64,000 nucleotides of DNA from Bradyrhizobium lablabi (GTDB lineage: Bacteria; Pseudomonadota; Alphaproteobacteria; Rhizobiales; Xanthobacteraceae): NCBI RefSeq assembly GCF_018131005.1, contig NZ_JAFCJK010000001.1, forward strand, positions 930,001 to 994,000. Direction: 5' to 3'. Below the pieces are notes generated by a model that was not told the DNA's origin, did not search any database, and worked only from the letters and a program-made list of their open reading frames with translations. Of the stretch, positions 1-8,566 are shown one piece after another. Within the stretch, counting starts at the first letter, position 1; every line of letters starts with the position of its first letter. A program made the position numbers and the translations under genes.

Positions 1-359
1 GCGGCCTGCTTGCCCTTCTCGGACAGATCCGGATTGTCGTCGTTTGCTCCCTCGAATGGTGTCAGCGAGGCGAAATAGGCGCCGAGATTGCGGATGTCCT
101 CGTTGTTGAGCTGTTCGACGATCGGCTGCATCTGCTCGTTCTTGCGCGCGCCGGCGCGGAAAAACACGAGCTGCCACTGGATGTACTGGTCGAGCTGCCC
201 CGCGAGCGAGGGAACGTTCTCCATCTCCGAGATGCCGTTCTCGCCGTGACAGCCGGCGCAGAGCGCGGCCTTCTCCTTGCCGGCAGCGACATCCGCGGCA
301 TGAGCAAACGACGTCAACAGGATTGCCGCTGACAGGATTCCGATCGACGCAACTCGCAT
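1..359 (-). CDS. c-type cytochrome, C-terminus cut by left window edge
   Basis: Reading leftwards from an ATG at 359, the frame is open to the window edge (119 codons). It begins with a signal peptide ending near AHA-A (about residue 21). A CAGCH haem-attachment motif follows near residues 37-41, so this is a periplasmic class I c-type cytochrome. The stretch GENGI after the motif and a QLxxYIxWQL helix resemble the cytochrome c4/c553 family, which carries electrons singly. The axial methionine is probably in QMQPIV. It lies 217 bp downstream of the PQQ-type sugar dehydrogenase on the same strand, so it may accept that enzyme's electrons; this is inference from position. The C-terminus and any second haem domain are outside the window. 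Confidence 0.88.
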   Translation of the reverse strand, partial: MRVASIGILSAAILLTSFAHAADVAAGKEKAALCAGCHGENGISEMENVPSLAGQLDQYIQWQLVFFRAGARKNEQMQPIVEQLNNEDIRNLGAYFASLTPFEGANDDNPDLSEKGKQA

Positions 360-461
360 TGCTGGTTTTCTCCGACTGTCATTGCTGAACGCCGGTCCCC
401 CACCTGATCGGGGAAAACCGGCAATCCATCTCGCTTGCAAGGGTCTTTCATTTGGATGGAA

Positions 462-480
462 GCCCGGATCAAGTCCGGGC
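462..480. repeat. short palindromic REP-like element
   Basis: A perfect 7-bp stem (GCCCGGA/TCCGGGC, 462-468 and 474-480) with a 5-nt loop, followed by ATGACGAC. It sits between the sugar dehydrogenase and the cytochrome. Elements of this form, built around 'cccgga-caag-tccggg', are common between genes in Rhizobiales. It could also attenuate read-through transcription, but no T-run follows on either strand. Confidence 0.6.
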
Positions 481-576
481 ATGACGACTCGGTTCCGCGG
501 CCGGCTTGCCCTATCACGCAGAAGAGGCTGCGGCCGCCTCGTCGGCCACCGCAGCCTCACCTGAGTTCAGCCGTTA

Positions 577-1857
577 TTATTTCTTGTAGCTGATGCGATA
601 GATCGCACCGGCCCAGTCGTCGGCAACGAGGATCGAGCCGTCCTTGTCGAGCAGGATGTCGTTGGGACGGCCGAGATAGCCCTGGTCGCCCTCGATCCAG
701 CCGGATGCGAAGACTTCCTGCTTGGCGTTCTTGCCGTCGGGCCCGACGATCACGCGCACGATCCGCGCGCCCTGGTACTTATGCCGGTTCCAGGAGCCGT
801 GCTCGGCAATCAGGATGTTGTTCTTGTAGTCGGCGGGGAATTGATTGCCGGTATAGAACTTCATGCCGAGCGGAGCCACGTGGGCACCGAGATTGAGCAC
901 CGGCGGGGTGAACTCCGAGCACTTGTGACCCATCGCGAACTTGTCATCCGGCAGATTGCCCTGGTGGCAATAGGGATAGCCGAAATGCTCGCCGATCTTG
1001 TTGATCATGTTGAGCTTGTCGCTCGGCAGATCGTCGCTGATCCAGTCGCGGGCGTTTTCGGTGAACCAGTATTTGCCGGTGCGCGGATCGACATCGCCGC
1101 CGACCGAGTTGCGCACGCCGAGCGCCCAGATTTCCGCATTGCCGGTCTTCGGATCGACGCGGCGGATCTGCGAAAGGCTGGTCGGCGGGATGCCGATGTT
1201 GAAGGGCGGGCCGAACGGCAGGAAGAACCAGCCGTCCTTGTCGACGGCGATGTACTTCCAGCCATGCGCGGCGTAGGACGGCATGTCGTCGTACACCACC
1301 TTGCCGCTGCCGAGATTGTCGAGATTGGCTTCGGCGTTGTCATACCTGATCAGCTTGTCGACCGCGACGACATAGAGCGCGCCATCGCGGAAGGCGAGGC
1401 CAGTGGGCATGTTGAGGCCCTTGAGGATCGTCTTGACCTCTTTCTTGCCGTTGTTGTCCTTGATCGCATAGACGTTGCCGAGGCCGAACGAGCCGACGAA
1501 CAACGTGCCCTTGTCGCCCCAGGCCATCTGACGCGCGGCAAGCACGTTTGAGGCATAAACCTCGATCTTGAAGCCCGGCGGCAGCTTGATCTTCTTCATC
1601 ATCGCCGCGAGCTCGGCGTCGGAGGAACCGGTCGGCGGGCCGGATGGCGGGGCAAGGCCCTTCTGCGCTTCGGTCTCGTCGCCGAGGAACCAGTCATCCG
1701 GCGGATGGGTCCAGAATTCCTTGGTGCCTGATTCGTATTTCTTCAGCGCCCGGTTCTTGTCCGCCTGCGGCTGCTGTTGCGCACTGGCGAAGGTGGTCCC
1801 CGCCAAGAACGCGATCGCCGCGAACGCAAGTATGGATCGATTGAAGGCCGATTTCAT
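577..1857 (-). CDS. PQQ-dependent sugar (sorbosone/glucose-type) dehydrogenase, periplasmic
   Basis: 426 residues with a clear signal peptide (residues 1-26, cleavage near ASA-Q). The rest fits the soluble glucose/sorbosone dehydrogenase beta-propeller family: repeated GxLFVGS/GxLYVV blades, GVRNSVGGDVDP near residue 252 and IAEHGSWNRH near 352, where family members bind PQQ and Ca2+. It would oxidise an aldose or related substrate in the periplasm and pass electrons to a cytochrome; the cytochrome c gene lies directly downstream. A GGGGAG ribosome site sits just before the ATG. The exact substrate cannot be read from the sequence. Weak alternative: a general NHL/SMP-30-like propeller, but the HGSWNR motif argues for the sorbosone dehydrogenase group. 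Confidence 0.88.
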   Translation of the reverse strand: MKSAFNRSILAFAAIAFLAGTTFASAQQQPQADKNRALKKYESGTKEFWTHPPDDWFLGDETEAQKGLAPPSGPPTGSSDAELAAMMKKIKLPPGFKIEVYASNVLAARQMAWGDKGTLFVGSFGLGNVYAIKDNNGKKEVKTILKGLNMPTGLAFRDGALYVVAVDKLIRYDNAEANLDNLGSGKVVYDDMPSYAAHGWKYIAVDKDGWFFLPFGPPFNIGIPPTSLSQIRRVDPKTGNAEIWALGVRNSVGGDVDPRTGKYWFTENARDWISDDLPSDKLNMINKIGEHFGYPYCHQGNLPDDKFAMGHKCSEFTPPVLNLGAHVAPLGMKFYTGNQFPADYKNNILIAEHGSWNRHKYQGARIVRVIVGPDGKNAKQEVFASGWIEGDQGYLGRPNDILLDKDGSILVADDWAGAIYRISYKK

Positions 1858-2268
1858 CGCGTGACTCCCCTATGCAAGCCGTTGCAGCTTGCGTCTGTTA
1901 TTTATTTGAACGCCCTGAGAGATGAATGTGGCGGTCTGCGAGGTAGGTCAGACCGCAAAATGGTAGCACATCCAACGAGGCTGAGAAGTGGAGCTGTCGT
2001 GATGCGCCGCGATCAAAACGCGTTGAAAGAATTTTCTTGCGCGGATGGAGCCCCGGTCCATTACGACGACCGAAGCAACGATGTCGCGATCGAGCGGGCC
2101 GGTTGATCGACCGATCACTCCCGTCTGATGCGTGCCGGTGGCGCGGTCAGCCGGCTGCTGTGGCAAAGAGTGAAGCGGAGGGAGGCGACCGAGGTTTGGA
2201 CGTTGGAAAAGGCAAACAGCCCGCATCGGAGTGCGAGGCTTCATCAAGCTCTCAACTCGGACGGTGGG
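1858..2268. other. intergenic, no gene recognised
   Basis: About 410 bp between the sugar dehydrogenase start and the left end of the island. Frames are open in several directions but show no family similarity I recognise. It must contain the dehydrogenase promoter, but I see no convincing boxes. Confidence 0.5.
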
Positions 2269-2321
2269 AAATCTGGAGCGGGCGAAGGGGCTCGAACCCT
2301 CGACCCCGACCTTGGCAAGGT
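2269..2321. repeat. attL: displaced 3' part of tRNA-Gly
   Basis: 53 bp identical to 7144-7196. It spans the anticodon arm through the T arm, acceptor 3' strand and CCA of tRNA-Gly on the minus strand. After one mismatch (2322 versus 7197) three more bases match before similarity stops. It lacks the 5' half of a tRNA, so it is a fragment left by integration rather than a second gene. Confidence 0.93.
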
Positions 2322-2418
2322 AGTGGACAAGGGGTTTCCGGCAATACCAGTGGCAAGCTAAAGCATTCAAATCTCTAATAAAACTTAGCTTCCGGCGCTC
2401 GACAGCGAAACGGACAGT

Positions 2419-2580
2419 ATGAAGCTGACGAAGCGAACTATCGACGCGGCAAAGCCGGACGGAGCAGATCGGGTTCATTATCGGGTGCAAAAGGCTTGCC
2501 CAAAAAAAGCCAGCACCTTTGAGATCAATCGCGGGCGGATAGACGGCCGCTGTCCGCACCGTTGGCTTACTTGGAGGTAG
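2419..2580 (+). pseudogene. tyrosine integrase remnant (N-terminus only)
   Basis: An ATG at 2419 opens a 53-codon frame starting MKLTKRTIDAAKPDGADR. That is the characteristic beginning of phage/ICE-type tyrosine integrases with the DUF4102 arm-binding domain (xLTdrtvraakp). Similarity stops after about 20 residues, and the frame ends in TAG at 2578. Full-length relatives are about 400 residues and no catalytic R..HxxR..Y region is visible downstream. Its place about 100 bp inside the attL repeat is where an island integrase is expected. The call rests on a short match, but position and match agree. Confidence 0.6.
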
Positions 2581-3053
2581 GCTCACCTACGTAAAGGGTA
2601 TCGCTCCCTTGGGCAGGCACCGGGGTCTGAAGGCAAAGGGGAGCGCTGGCAAGCCATCTCTGCGATCCAACCGATTGCGCGCTCACGGGCTCTCCGGCGC
2701 GCCGATCACCTTCACGCAGGTGAATCGGCAATTCGCGTATGATTGGCCAGTGAAGTTCCCTTTTCAAAGGCCGAAGGTCCGCAAAGCTGGCCGGGATGGC
2801 AGGACACGCCAATCCGCTGGCGCGTCTCTCGGAACGTGGGCCATGGAAACGGTCACACTCATCATAGACTACGGCTACGAATCGGTGCGTGCTCTCGGAT
2901 TGCGTCCGAATCGCCGAGTGCTTTGATCTGGGTCAATCCGATTTGGCACGGTCTGTCCGATTACCAGGAGCGCCGTTAAGCGAAGGCCTTCGATTCCAAG
3001 AATTCCCAACACGGCTGTTACAAAGGTCTCTGGTACCTTAGGGGGGCTAGGCT
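2581..3053. other. island non-coding stretch between integrase remnant and large gene
   Basis: Short overlapping open frames occur on both strands, but none has a recognisable domain or convincing start. It probably contains decayed integrase sequence and the promoter of the 1246-codon gene. A GGGGGGC stretch at 3041-3047 could serve as the ribosome site for the TTG at 3054. Confidence 0.45.
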
Positions 3054-6000
3054 TTGGCGATTTGGACAGGCCTGAAGCACTCAGCCACTGTCTTGAAGGC
3101 GGCAACCGCCTGGAAGGAAATTTGTCTGCAAAGAGATGGTAGCCTGTTTTCCCATCGTCGCCTTTGGACGAAACAAAATATTGGCCAGCTCAAGACGCTC
3201 TTCGTAGACCACCCACTTCAAGATGACCGACCATTTTACGAAAAACTTCATGCCCAGATTGCTAACGCCGCACCTGAGATTAGCCAGCTAGCTGCTGAAG
3301 CTATTTGGATCCTTTTATTGTTTGTTTACGAAAAATATTATGGCGTCGAAACGAAACGAGAGCGCGTCTCTGACGTCTGGGGTTTTTCGAACGAAACGCT
3401 GCCAGAGTCACCACACCTCAGCGACGATTGCCTCAGAGGGTTCGCAAATCCGGGCACTTCATTCCTAACGGGAATCTGGCGTGAGTTCGGGTTTCTGCTA
3501 ACGGTTGTGGATGCGTGGAAGTCTCTTTCGAGCTCTGAGCAATTATCATTGCTCCAGGAGAATCCGTGGGGCCTTTGTCAATGGGTGACCAACATCAAAG
3601 GGGGCGATGTTCGGGGCTTCCGGCACATGTTTCTCTATTTCTGCTATCCGAACTCTTTTGAGCGAATCTGTAGTCGAAACCACAAGAAACAAATCTATGC
3701 AGCTTTCGCATCGAAGCTCGACGGAAATCCCGGCGCATCCAGGCCATCACCCTGCGGGTTAGACAAATCCATCTTTGAAATTCGTAAAGTCCTACAGTCT
3801 GAGAACAACACCGACGAACTCGATTTCTATCTCGCGCCGCTGGAAGCTATGTGGCGAAAATCCGATGACAATGCTTCCTTGGATCGCCGGAATCCAGAAA
3901 TTGCAGAATTGCGAAAGAGCCGCTCACGGTTCAAGATCCCGGATAATGAGCCACCCGCAAGATTTAACGCTGCTGATGGCACCTGGAATGAGCGCCCGGG
4001 GGTCGGAGAAAGAATCCGCAAGAAGCTTGAACTGGAAATTCCCAATGAGACGACTCGCCGCGAGGCGCTTCGGTTACTGGCGTTGGTCATCGAGACCGCG
4101 GATGAAGAGCGTGGCAACGCGTGGTACGTGAGAGAAAAGGAACGCGGACTCCGAGTTTTTGTCGGCCGTCTTCTTGCCTGTTCAATTTCGCCGTTTAGAA
4201 TTCGAGCCAGCGTGATTGGACCCATTAGTGAAGGCGTCCGCAAGGCCATCGGAGCTAACGCCGAGAAGGAGGTCGAGGTTAGGCAGATCGCCGGAGCTAT
4301 CACTCTTTCGTTCTCGGTGGAGCGCGCGGCCGAAGCTACCTCCCTGCTCAAAGATGCGCTTTCCAACTTCATCGAAGAGGCGACGGTTCGCGTGCGGCGT
4401 TCGGTCAGCCTAGAAGATCACGTCCCTGAAGCTGTAACGTACATCGCCTCCGTCGTAGGCCGCGAGTTACCTCAGCCTGTCACCGACACGCAAGACACCG
4501 AACAGCGCGATGATACAGCGGGCGAGGAAGATCCGAGCATTTCGCGTGAGCCACGAGTTCGCGGACGGGCACCAATATTCGAGCTCGGTCAGCGCTCGAT
4601 TGCTTCGCTCATGAGCGACATTGAGCGTGAGATCATCGCTTTACCTGACCTGCAGCGGCCCTTCGTCTGGGAAGACACAGCGGCGCGCCAACTTCTCGAC
4701 TCCCTCTTCGTGGGTTTCCCCGTGGGCACGCTTGTTTTTTGGCAAACGTCCGACGACAAGGATGGTCGTGTCATCGGATCAGAGAGACCAGGCCTCAGAG
4801 CCACGAGTCTCGTTATCGATGGTCAGCAGCGCCTCACGTCGCTATACGCCGTGATGAGAGGTGCTGACGTCGTCGGCAAAGACGGCTCAATGCGCAAAAT
4901 TCAGATCGCGTTTCGACCGCGCGATGGGCGATTCGAAGTTGCCGACGCTGCAATCCGCAATGACCCAGAGTTCCTGCCCAATGTGACTGAACTCTGGGAT
5001 GGAAAGCGTCTCACCGGACAGATACGACGCGATCTCATCAACGCACTTCGGGATAAGGGACGTATCGTCGATGACGCTTACGAGGATGCCGTAGACCGCA
5101 ATCTTGGTCGCGCGCAAGCGATCGCTGACTACCGTTTTCCAATAGTCGACATTCGCAAGACCGCCGCAACGCAGGATGACCAGATCACGGACGCAGATAT
5201 CGCCGAGATCTTCGTGCGCATCAACAACCAAGGAACGCGCCTTGGGCAAGCCGACTTTGTCCTAACGCTTCTCTCGGTGTTTCATGGAGAGTTGCGCGAC
5301 CGAATCGAGGAACGTGCGCGCGCAATGTCCCACGGGACAGTGATCACGATTGATACTCAACAGCTTCTACGGGCCGTATGCGGCGTTGCGTTTGGTCGCG
5401 CGCGAATGTCGGCCATCTACAGCTATCTTCGCGGCGTCGATCCGACGACGGGCGAAGCGGATCCGGCCGAGCGCCGCAAGCGCCTAGACCGACTTGACGA
5501 CGCCGCGAAGCAGTGCATGGAAACCACTCCCTGGCGAGACTACCTGCTTCGCGTGCAGCATGCGGGATTTGTGAGCCAAGCGCTCATCGCTTCTAAAAAC
5601 GCGATCGTGAACGGCTATGCTTTCTACATTCTCGGTCGAAGGGCGGGCGTCGCAAAGAGCAAGCTCGATGAGATAGTTGCCCGCTGGGTCTTCGGATCGT
5701 TGCTTACAGCACGCTACTCAGCGTCGTCGGAAACTATCTTTGAGCAAGATTTGGCGAGGGTCCCCAAGCTGGAACCGGACGACAGTGACGGTTTCATACG
5801 CGCGCTCGACGATGCGATGGGTGAGACCCTTACCGGCGACTACTGGACCCAGTCTTTGGTCTCGGCCCTGGAGACGGAGAAAGGAAGAGCTCCCGCGGCT
5901 CTTGCATTTCGGGCAGCCCAAATCGTTCTCGGAACGCGGGCGCTTTTCTCGGATCAGTTTCTTCGGAACCTGCTCGACCCACCCTCAGATGGAATGCGCG

Positions 6001-6794
6001 CCGCCAGTGAAGCGCACCATTTATTTCCGACGGCTTGGCTCCATGCGAACGGGGTCCGGGACCGTCGCCTCGTCAACCAGGTGGCTAATTTGGCGGACGT
6101 CGGTTGGCACGAGAATAGCGTGATCAGTGGGCAGGGGCCGGCGTACTATGTTCCGCGTCTACGCCAGAAGCTGGAAATCGACGACGACCGATGGGGCCGA
6201 ATGTGCGCTGAGCACGCCCTTCCATTGGGATGGGAGTCGATGGATTACACGGAATTCCTTCGTGGGCGGCGGAGCAGAATGGCCGACATCATTCGTGTGG
6301 CGTTCCGGCAGCTCGGCGGCGAGGCAGATTCCCCGCCCCTTACGCCGCCCTGGTTTCTCCCGGGGGCTGACACAGTGTGGCAACGCATCGCGGAGACCGA
6401 GCGCGCGCTACGCAACGTTCTCCGTGAGGTGTATGCGGAACGTTTCAGCGGGGCAGCTGCGAAAAGAATTGAGGACGCACTTCCTGAGCGTGAGCGTGAA
6501 AACCTTACGCGTGCGCTCCGGGCACGGCCCGCAGGATCGGAGCCGCTGAGCATCGTCGACTACCTCTACCTAGGTCAGATCCCGCCCCTGCTCTTCGCGC
6601 CAGAGTCACAACAGGCTGCTCGTCAACGTTTGGGCGGCGCCCCAGACGTGAAGCAGCGGCTTCTGTCTGCCGTCAACCAAATCGCACCCGTCCGCAATGA
6701 GATCGCTCATGTCCGCGAGGTTGGCCCTGACCGCCTTCTTCGCGCGAGCGTCGCATGTGCTGACGTGTTGGAGATCCTACGAGGAAAGACGTAA
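3054..6794 (+). CDS. multidomain defence protein: McrB-like N-terminus, DUF262/DUF1524 (GmrSD) nuclease, HEPN-like C-terminus
   Basis: 1246 residues; TTG start just after an in-frame stop at 3048. Residues 1-240 resemble the region before the GTPase in McrB-type proteins (DGSLFxxxxLWT, FYEKLHAQI, RGFANPGTSF, HMFLYFCYPNSFERI), but no Walker motif follows. About 290-490 is an unassigned alpha/beta segment. From about 505 comes a DUF262 domain with LPDLQRPFVW, DGQQRLTSLY (about 588) and FVRINNQGTRL (about 720). A DUF1524 HNH-type nuclease follows: HHLFPTAWL at 988-996, then NLADVGWHENSV. The last ~120 residues end with RNEIAH (1214-1219), the Rx4H pattern of HEPN domains. GmrSD proteins cleave modified phage DNA using NTP; a similar antiphage role is inferred. 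It is the only intact gene in the tRNA island. Confidence 0.9.
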   Translation: MAIWTGLKHSATVLKAATAWKEICLQRDGSLFSHRRLWTKQNIGQLKTLFVDHPLQDDRPFYEKLHAQIANAAPEISQLAAEAIWILLLFVYEKYYGVETKRERVSDVWGFSNETLPESPHLSDDCLRGFANPGTSFLTGIWREFGFLLTVVDAWKSLSSSEQLSLLQENPWGLCQWVTNIKGGDVRGFRHMFLYFCYPNSFERICSRNHKKQIYAAFASKLDGNPGASRPSPCGLDKSIFEIRKVLQSENNTDELDFYLAPLEAMWRKSDDNASLDRRNPEIAELRKSRSRFKIPDNEPPARFNAADGTWNERPGVGERIRKKLELEIPNETTRREALRLLALVIETADEERGNAWYVREKERGLRVFVGRLLACSISPFRIRASVIGPISEGVRKAIGANAEKEVEVRQIAGAITLSFSVERAAEATSLLKDALSNFIEEATVRVRRSVSLEDHVPEAVTYIASVVGRELPQPVTDTQDTEQRDDTAGEEDPSISREPRVRGRAPIFELGQRSIASLMSDIEREIIALPDLQRPFVWEDTAARQLLDSLFVGFPVGTLVFWQTSDDKDGRVIGSERPGLRATSLVIDGQQRLTSLYAVMRGADVVGKDGSMRKIQIAFRPRDGRFEVADAAIRNDPEFLPNVTELWDGKRLTGQIRRDLINALRDKGRIVDDAYEDAVDRNLGRAQAIADYRFPIVDIRKTAATQDDQITDADIAEIFVRINNQGTRLGQADFVLTLLSVFHGELRDRIEERARAMSHGTVITIDTQQLLRAVCGVAFGRARMSAIYSYLRGVDPTTGEADPAERRKRLDRLDDAAKQCMETTPWRDYLLRVQHAGFVSQALIASKNAIVNGYAFYILGRRAGVAKSKLDEIVARWVFGSLLTARYSASSETIFEQDLARVPKLEPDDSDGFIRALDDAMGETLTGDYWTQSLVSALETEKGRAPAALAFRAAQIVLGTRALFSDQFLRNLLDPPSDGMRAASEAHHLFPTAWLHANGVRDRRLVNQVANLADVGWHENSVISGQGPAYYVPRLRQKLEIDDDRWGRMCAEHALPLGWESMDYTEFLRGRRSRMADIIRVAFRQLGGEADSPPLTPPWFLPGADTVWQRIAETERALRNVLREVYAERFSGAAAKRIEDALPERERENLTRALRARPAGSEPLSIVDYLYLGQIPPLLFAPESQQAARQRLGGAPDVKQRLLSAVNQIAPVRNEIAHVREVGPDRLLRASVACADVLEILRGKT

Positions 6795-7095
6795 ACCGCG
6801 CCCTCGACACCGCATCAAACCTTGAAGCCCGCAAATTTCCTTCACTAGCACTCGTCGCCCGAAGGGGTGGAATGGCCCTGCCTAGTCAGCCGGAGGCCTG
6901 TGGCGCGGCTGATCACCTTCAGCCGAATGCATCGAACAAGGCAGGTTGTCTGCGCGGGCCGAGCACGGGTAACGCTGATATAGGAAATTCATCCGCTCGT
7001 AGGCTTCAGCGTGCGAGTTTATTTCGCTCGACGATGTTCACTCCTAGCGACGCGAGGCTAGCCTCTTGCTAACCCCGCTTACCCAAAACATAAAT
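6795..7095. other. island right flank, no gene seen
   Basis: About 300 bp between the large gene and the tRNA terminator hairpin. No frame has a recognisable product. Composition is mixed and may be residue of lost island genes. Confidence 0.45.
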
Positions 7096-7122
7096 GACAA
7101 GGCCGCCTTTCGGCGGCCTGTC
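7096..7122 (-). terminator. intrinsic terminator downstream of tRNA-Gly
   Basis: GGCCGCC (7101-7107), TTTC loop, GGCGGCC (7112-7118), extended by flanking GACA/TGTC with one bulge. Read on the minus strand the hairpin is followed by TTGTCATTT. It lies 27 bp beyond the tRNA 3' end but inside the island, left of the att repeat, so the element seems to supply the terminator. Confidence 0.7.
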
Positions 7123-7143
7123 AGAAGTAGTTCAAAACCAAGA

Positions 7144-7223
<80 letters not shown>

Positions 7224-7616
7224 ATCCGAGATGGCGGCGATCGCTCGCCGGCAACGGCAGACCTATGCCAAATGCTTACAGTGAATGCAACACAAGAGCA
7301 CGGCCCGAGCCTCGCGAAATCGCCCGAATTCCTCAAAAATTGACCGCGAATCGGCCCGAAACGAGGCGGAGCAACAATTTCTTCGACTTGTCAGCCGTAA
7401 CCAGACTTGCCGCCATTTTGCCGCCTCGCCACGTCAGGGCGGTCTCAAGGCTCCCCGCCAGACTTCCGATGGAACGGGTGAGGCCGGGAAGCGATTGAAA
7501 TTTCGCGGCCAAACCGCCATTTAGCCGGACAGAGCCGCTGAACCCGGCGTTCGAGGCGTGCTAGAACAGCCCCCGAATTTTCCGATCCCATTCGTTAGGA
7601 CCAGGCGAGGATAACC
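7224..7616. other. intergenic, promoters of tRNA-Gly and thioredoxin gene
   Basis: About 390 bp between the divergent tRNA and thioredoxin genes. I see no repeat, hairpin or gene. Both promoters should be here, but no box is convincing enough to mark. Confidence 0.45.
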
Positions 7617-8537
7617 GTGACGATAGTTGAGCAGGGCGGCTCCACGCCGCAGTCAGCGCCCGATCTCATCAAGGAGACGACGACCCAGACCTTCGTGAAG
7701 GACGTCATTGAGGAGTCGCGCCGCCAGCCGGTGATGATCGACTTCTGGGCGCCCTGGTGCGGTCCCTGCCGTCAGCTCACGCCGCTCCTCGAGAAGGCGG
7801 TGCGCAACGCCAAGGGCCGGGTCAAGCTCGTCAAGATGAACATCGACGATCACCCGACGATCCCCGGCCAGATGGGCATCCAGTCGATTCCGGCGGTGAT
7901 CGCCTTCGTCAACGGCCAGCCCGCCGACGGTTTCATGGGCGCAGTGCCGGAGAGCCAGGTCAACGCCTTCATCGAGAAGATCACCAAGGGCGTGCCGGCC
8001 GCCGGCGAGCCTAATCTTGCCGAAATCCTGAGCGAAGCGGAGGCCGTGCTGGCCGAAGGCGATGCCGCCGCGGCCGCGCAGATCTATGCCGAGGTGCTGG
8101 CGCACGACGCCACCAACATCGCAGCGCTTGCCGGTCTCGCCAAATGCTACATCACGACCGGCGCGGTCGAGCAGGCCAAGCAGACGCTCGCGATGGTCTC
8201 GGAATCCAAGCGCAACGACGCGGCCGTGAAGGCGGTGCAGGCCGCGATCGATCTCGCCGAGCAGGCGCAGTCGGTCGGCCCGATCGCGGAGCTGGAACAG
8301 AAAGTCGCCGCAAACCCGCTCGATCATCAGGCGCGCTTCGACCTCGCGACCGCGCTGAATGCGATGGGTAGGCGCACTGAGGCGACCGAGCAGTTGCTCG
8401 CCATCGTCAAGCGCGACCGCAAGTGGAACGATGATGGCGCGCGCAAGCAGCTCGTGCAATTGTTCGAGGCATGGGGCGGCGCCGACGAGGCAACCGTCGA
8501 GGGGCGCAAGCGGTTGTCGACCATCTTGTTCTCGTAG
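7617..8537 (+). CDS. thioredoxin-TPR protein (CnoX/YbbN type co-chaperone)
   Basis: 306 residues from a GTG start, preceded by AGGCGAGGA. Residues about 30-125 are a thioredoxin fold with the active site WCGPC (near 46-50) and the cis-proline segment SIPAV. The remaining ~180 residues are alanine-rich helical repeats of TPR type ending in a conserved KRDRKWNDDGARKQL stretch. This matches CnoX/YbbN proteins, which combine holdase and redox activity and work with GroEL or DnaK. Unlike E. coli YbbN (SQHC), a full CxxC is kept, so a redox-active form is likely. The LON-domain gene starts 29 bp downstream, suggesting one transcript with a shared protein quality-control theme. Confidence 0.92.
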   Translation: MTIVEQGGSTPQSAPDLIKETTTQTFVKDVIEESRRQPVMIDFWAPWCGPCRQLTPLLEKAVRNAKGRVKLVKMNIDDHPTIPGQMGIQSIPAVIAFVNGQPADGFMGAVPESQVNAFIEKITKGVPAAGEPNLAEILSEAEAVLAEGDAAAAAQIYAEVLAHDATNIAALAGLAKCYITTGAVEQAKQTLAMVSESKRNDAAVKAVQAAIDLAEQAQSVGPIAELEQKVAANPLDHQARFDLATALNAMGRRTEATEQLLAIVKRDRKWNDDGARKQLVQLFEAWGGADEATVEGRKRLSTILFS

Positions 8538-8566
8538 CGACCGCCCGTACGGAAGCGGGACTGCAA

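Noticed and set aside
2269..2321. A second tRNA-Gly gene
   Set aside because: Only the 3' half is present; the D arm and 5' acceptor strand are missing.
1948..2586. A 212-codon minus-strand frame across attL
   Set aside because: Runs through the tRNA fragment and integrase remnant and has no family similarity, so it is accidental.
2609..2926. A 105-codon plus-strand frame in the island
   Set aside because: No domain and no convincing start; may be decayed sequence.
6872..7072. A 66-codon frame in the island right flank
   Set aside because: No domain, no ribosome site.
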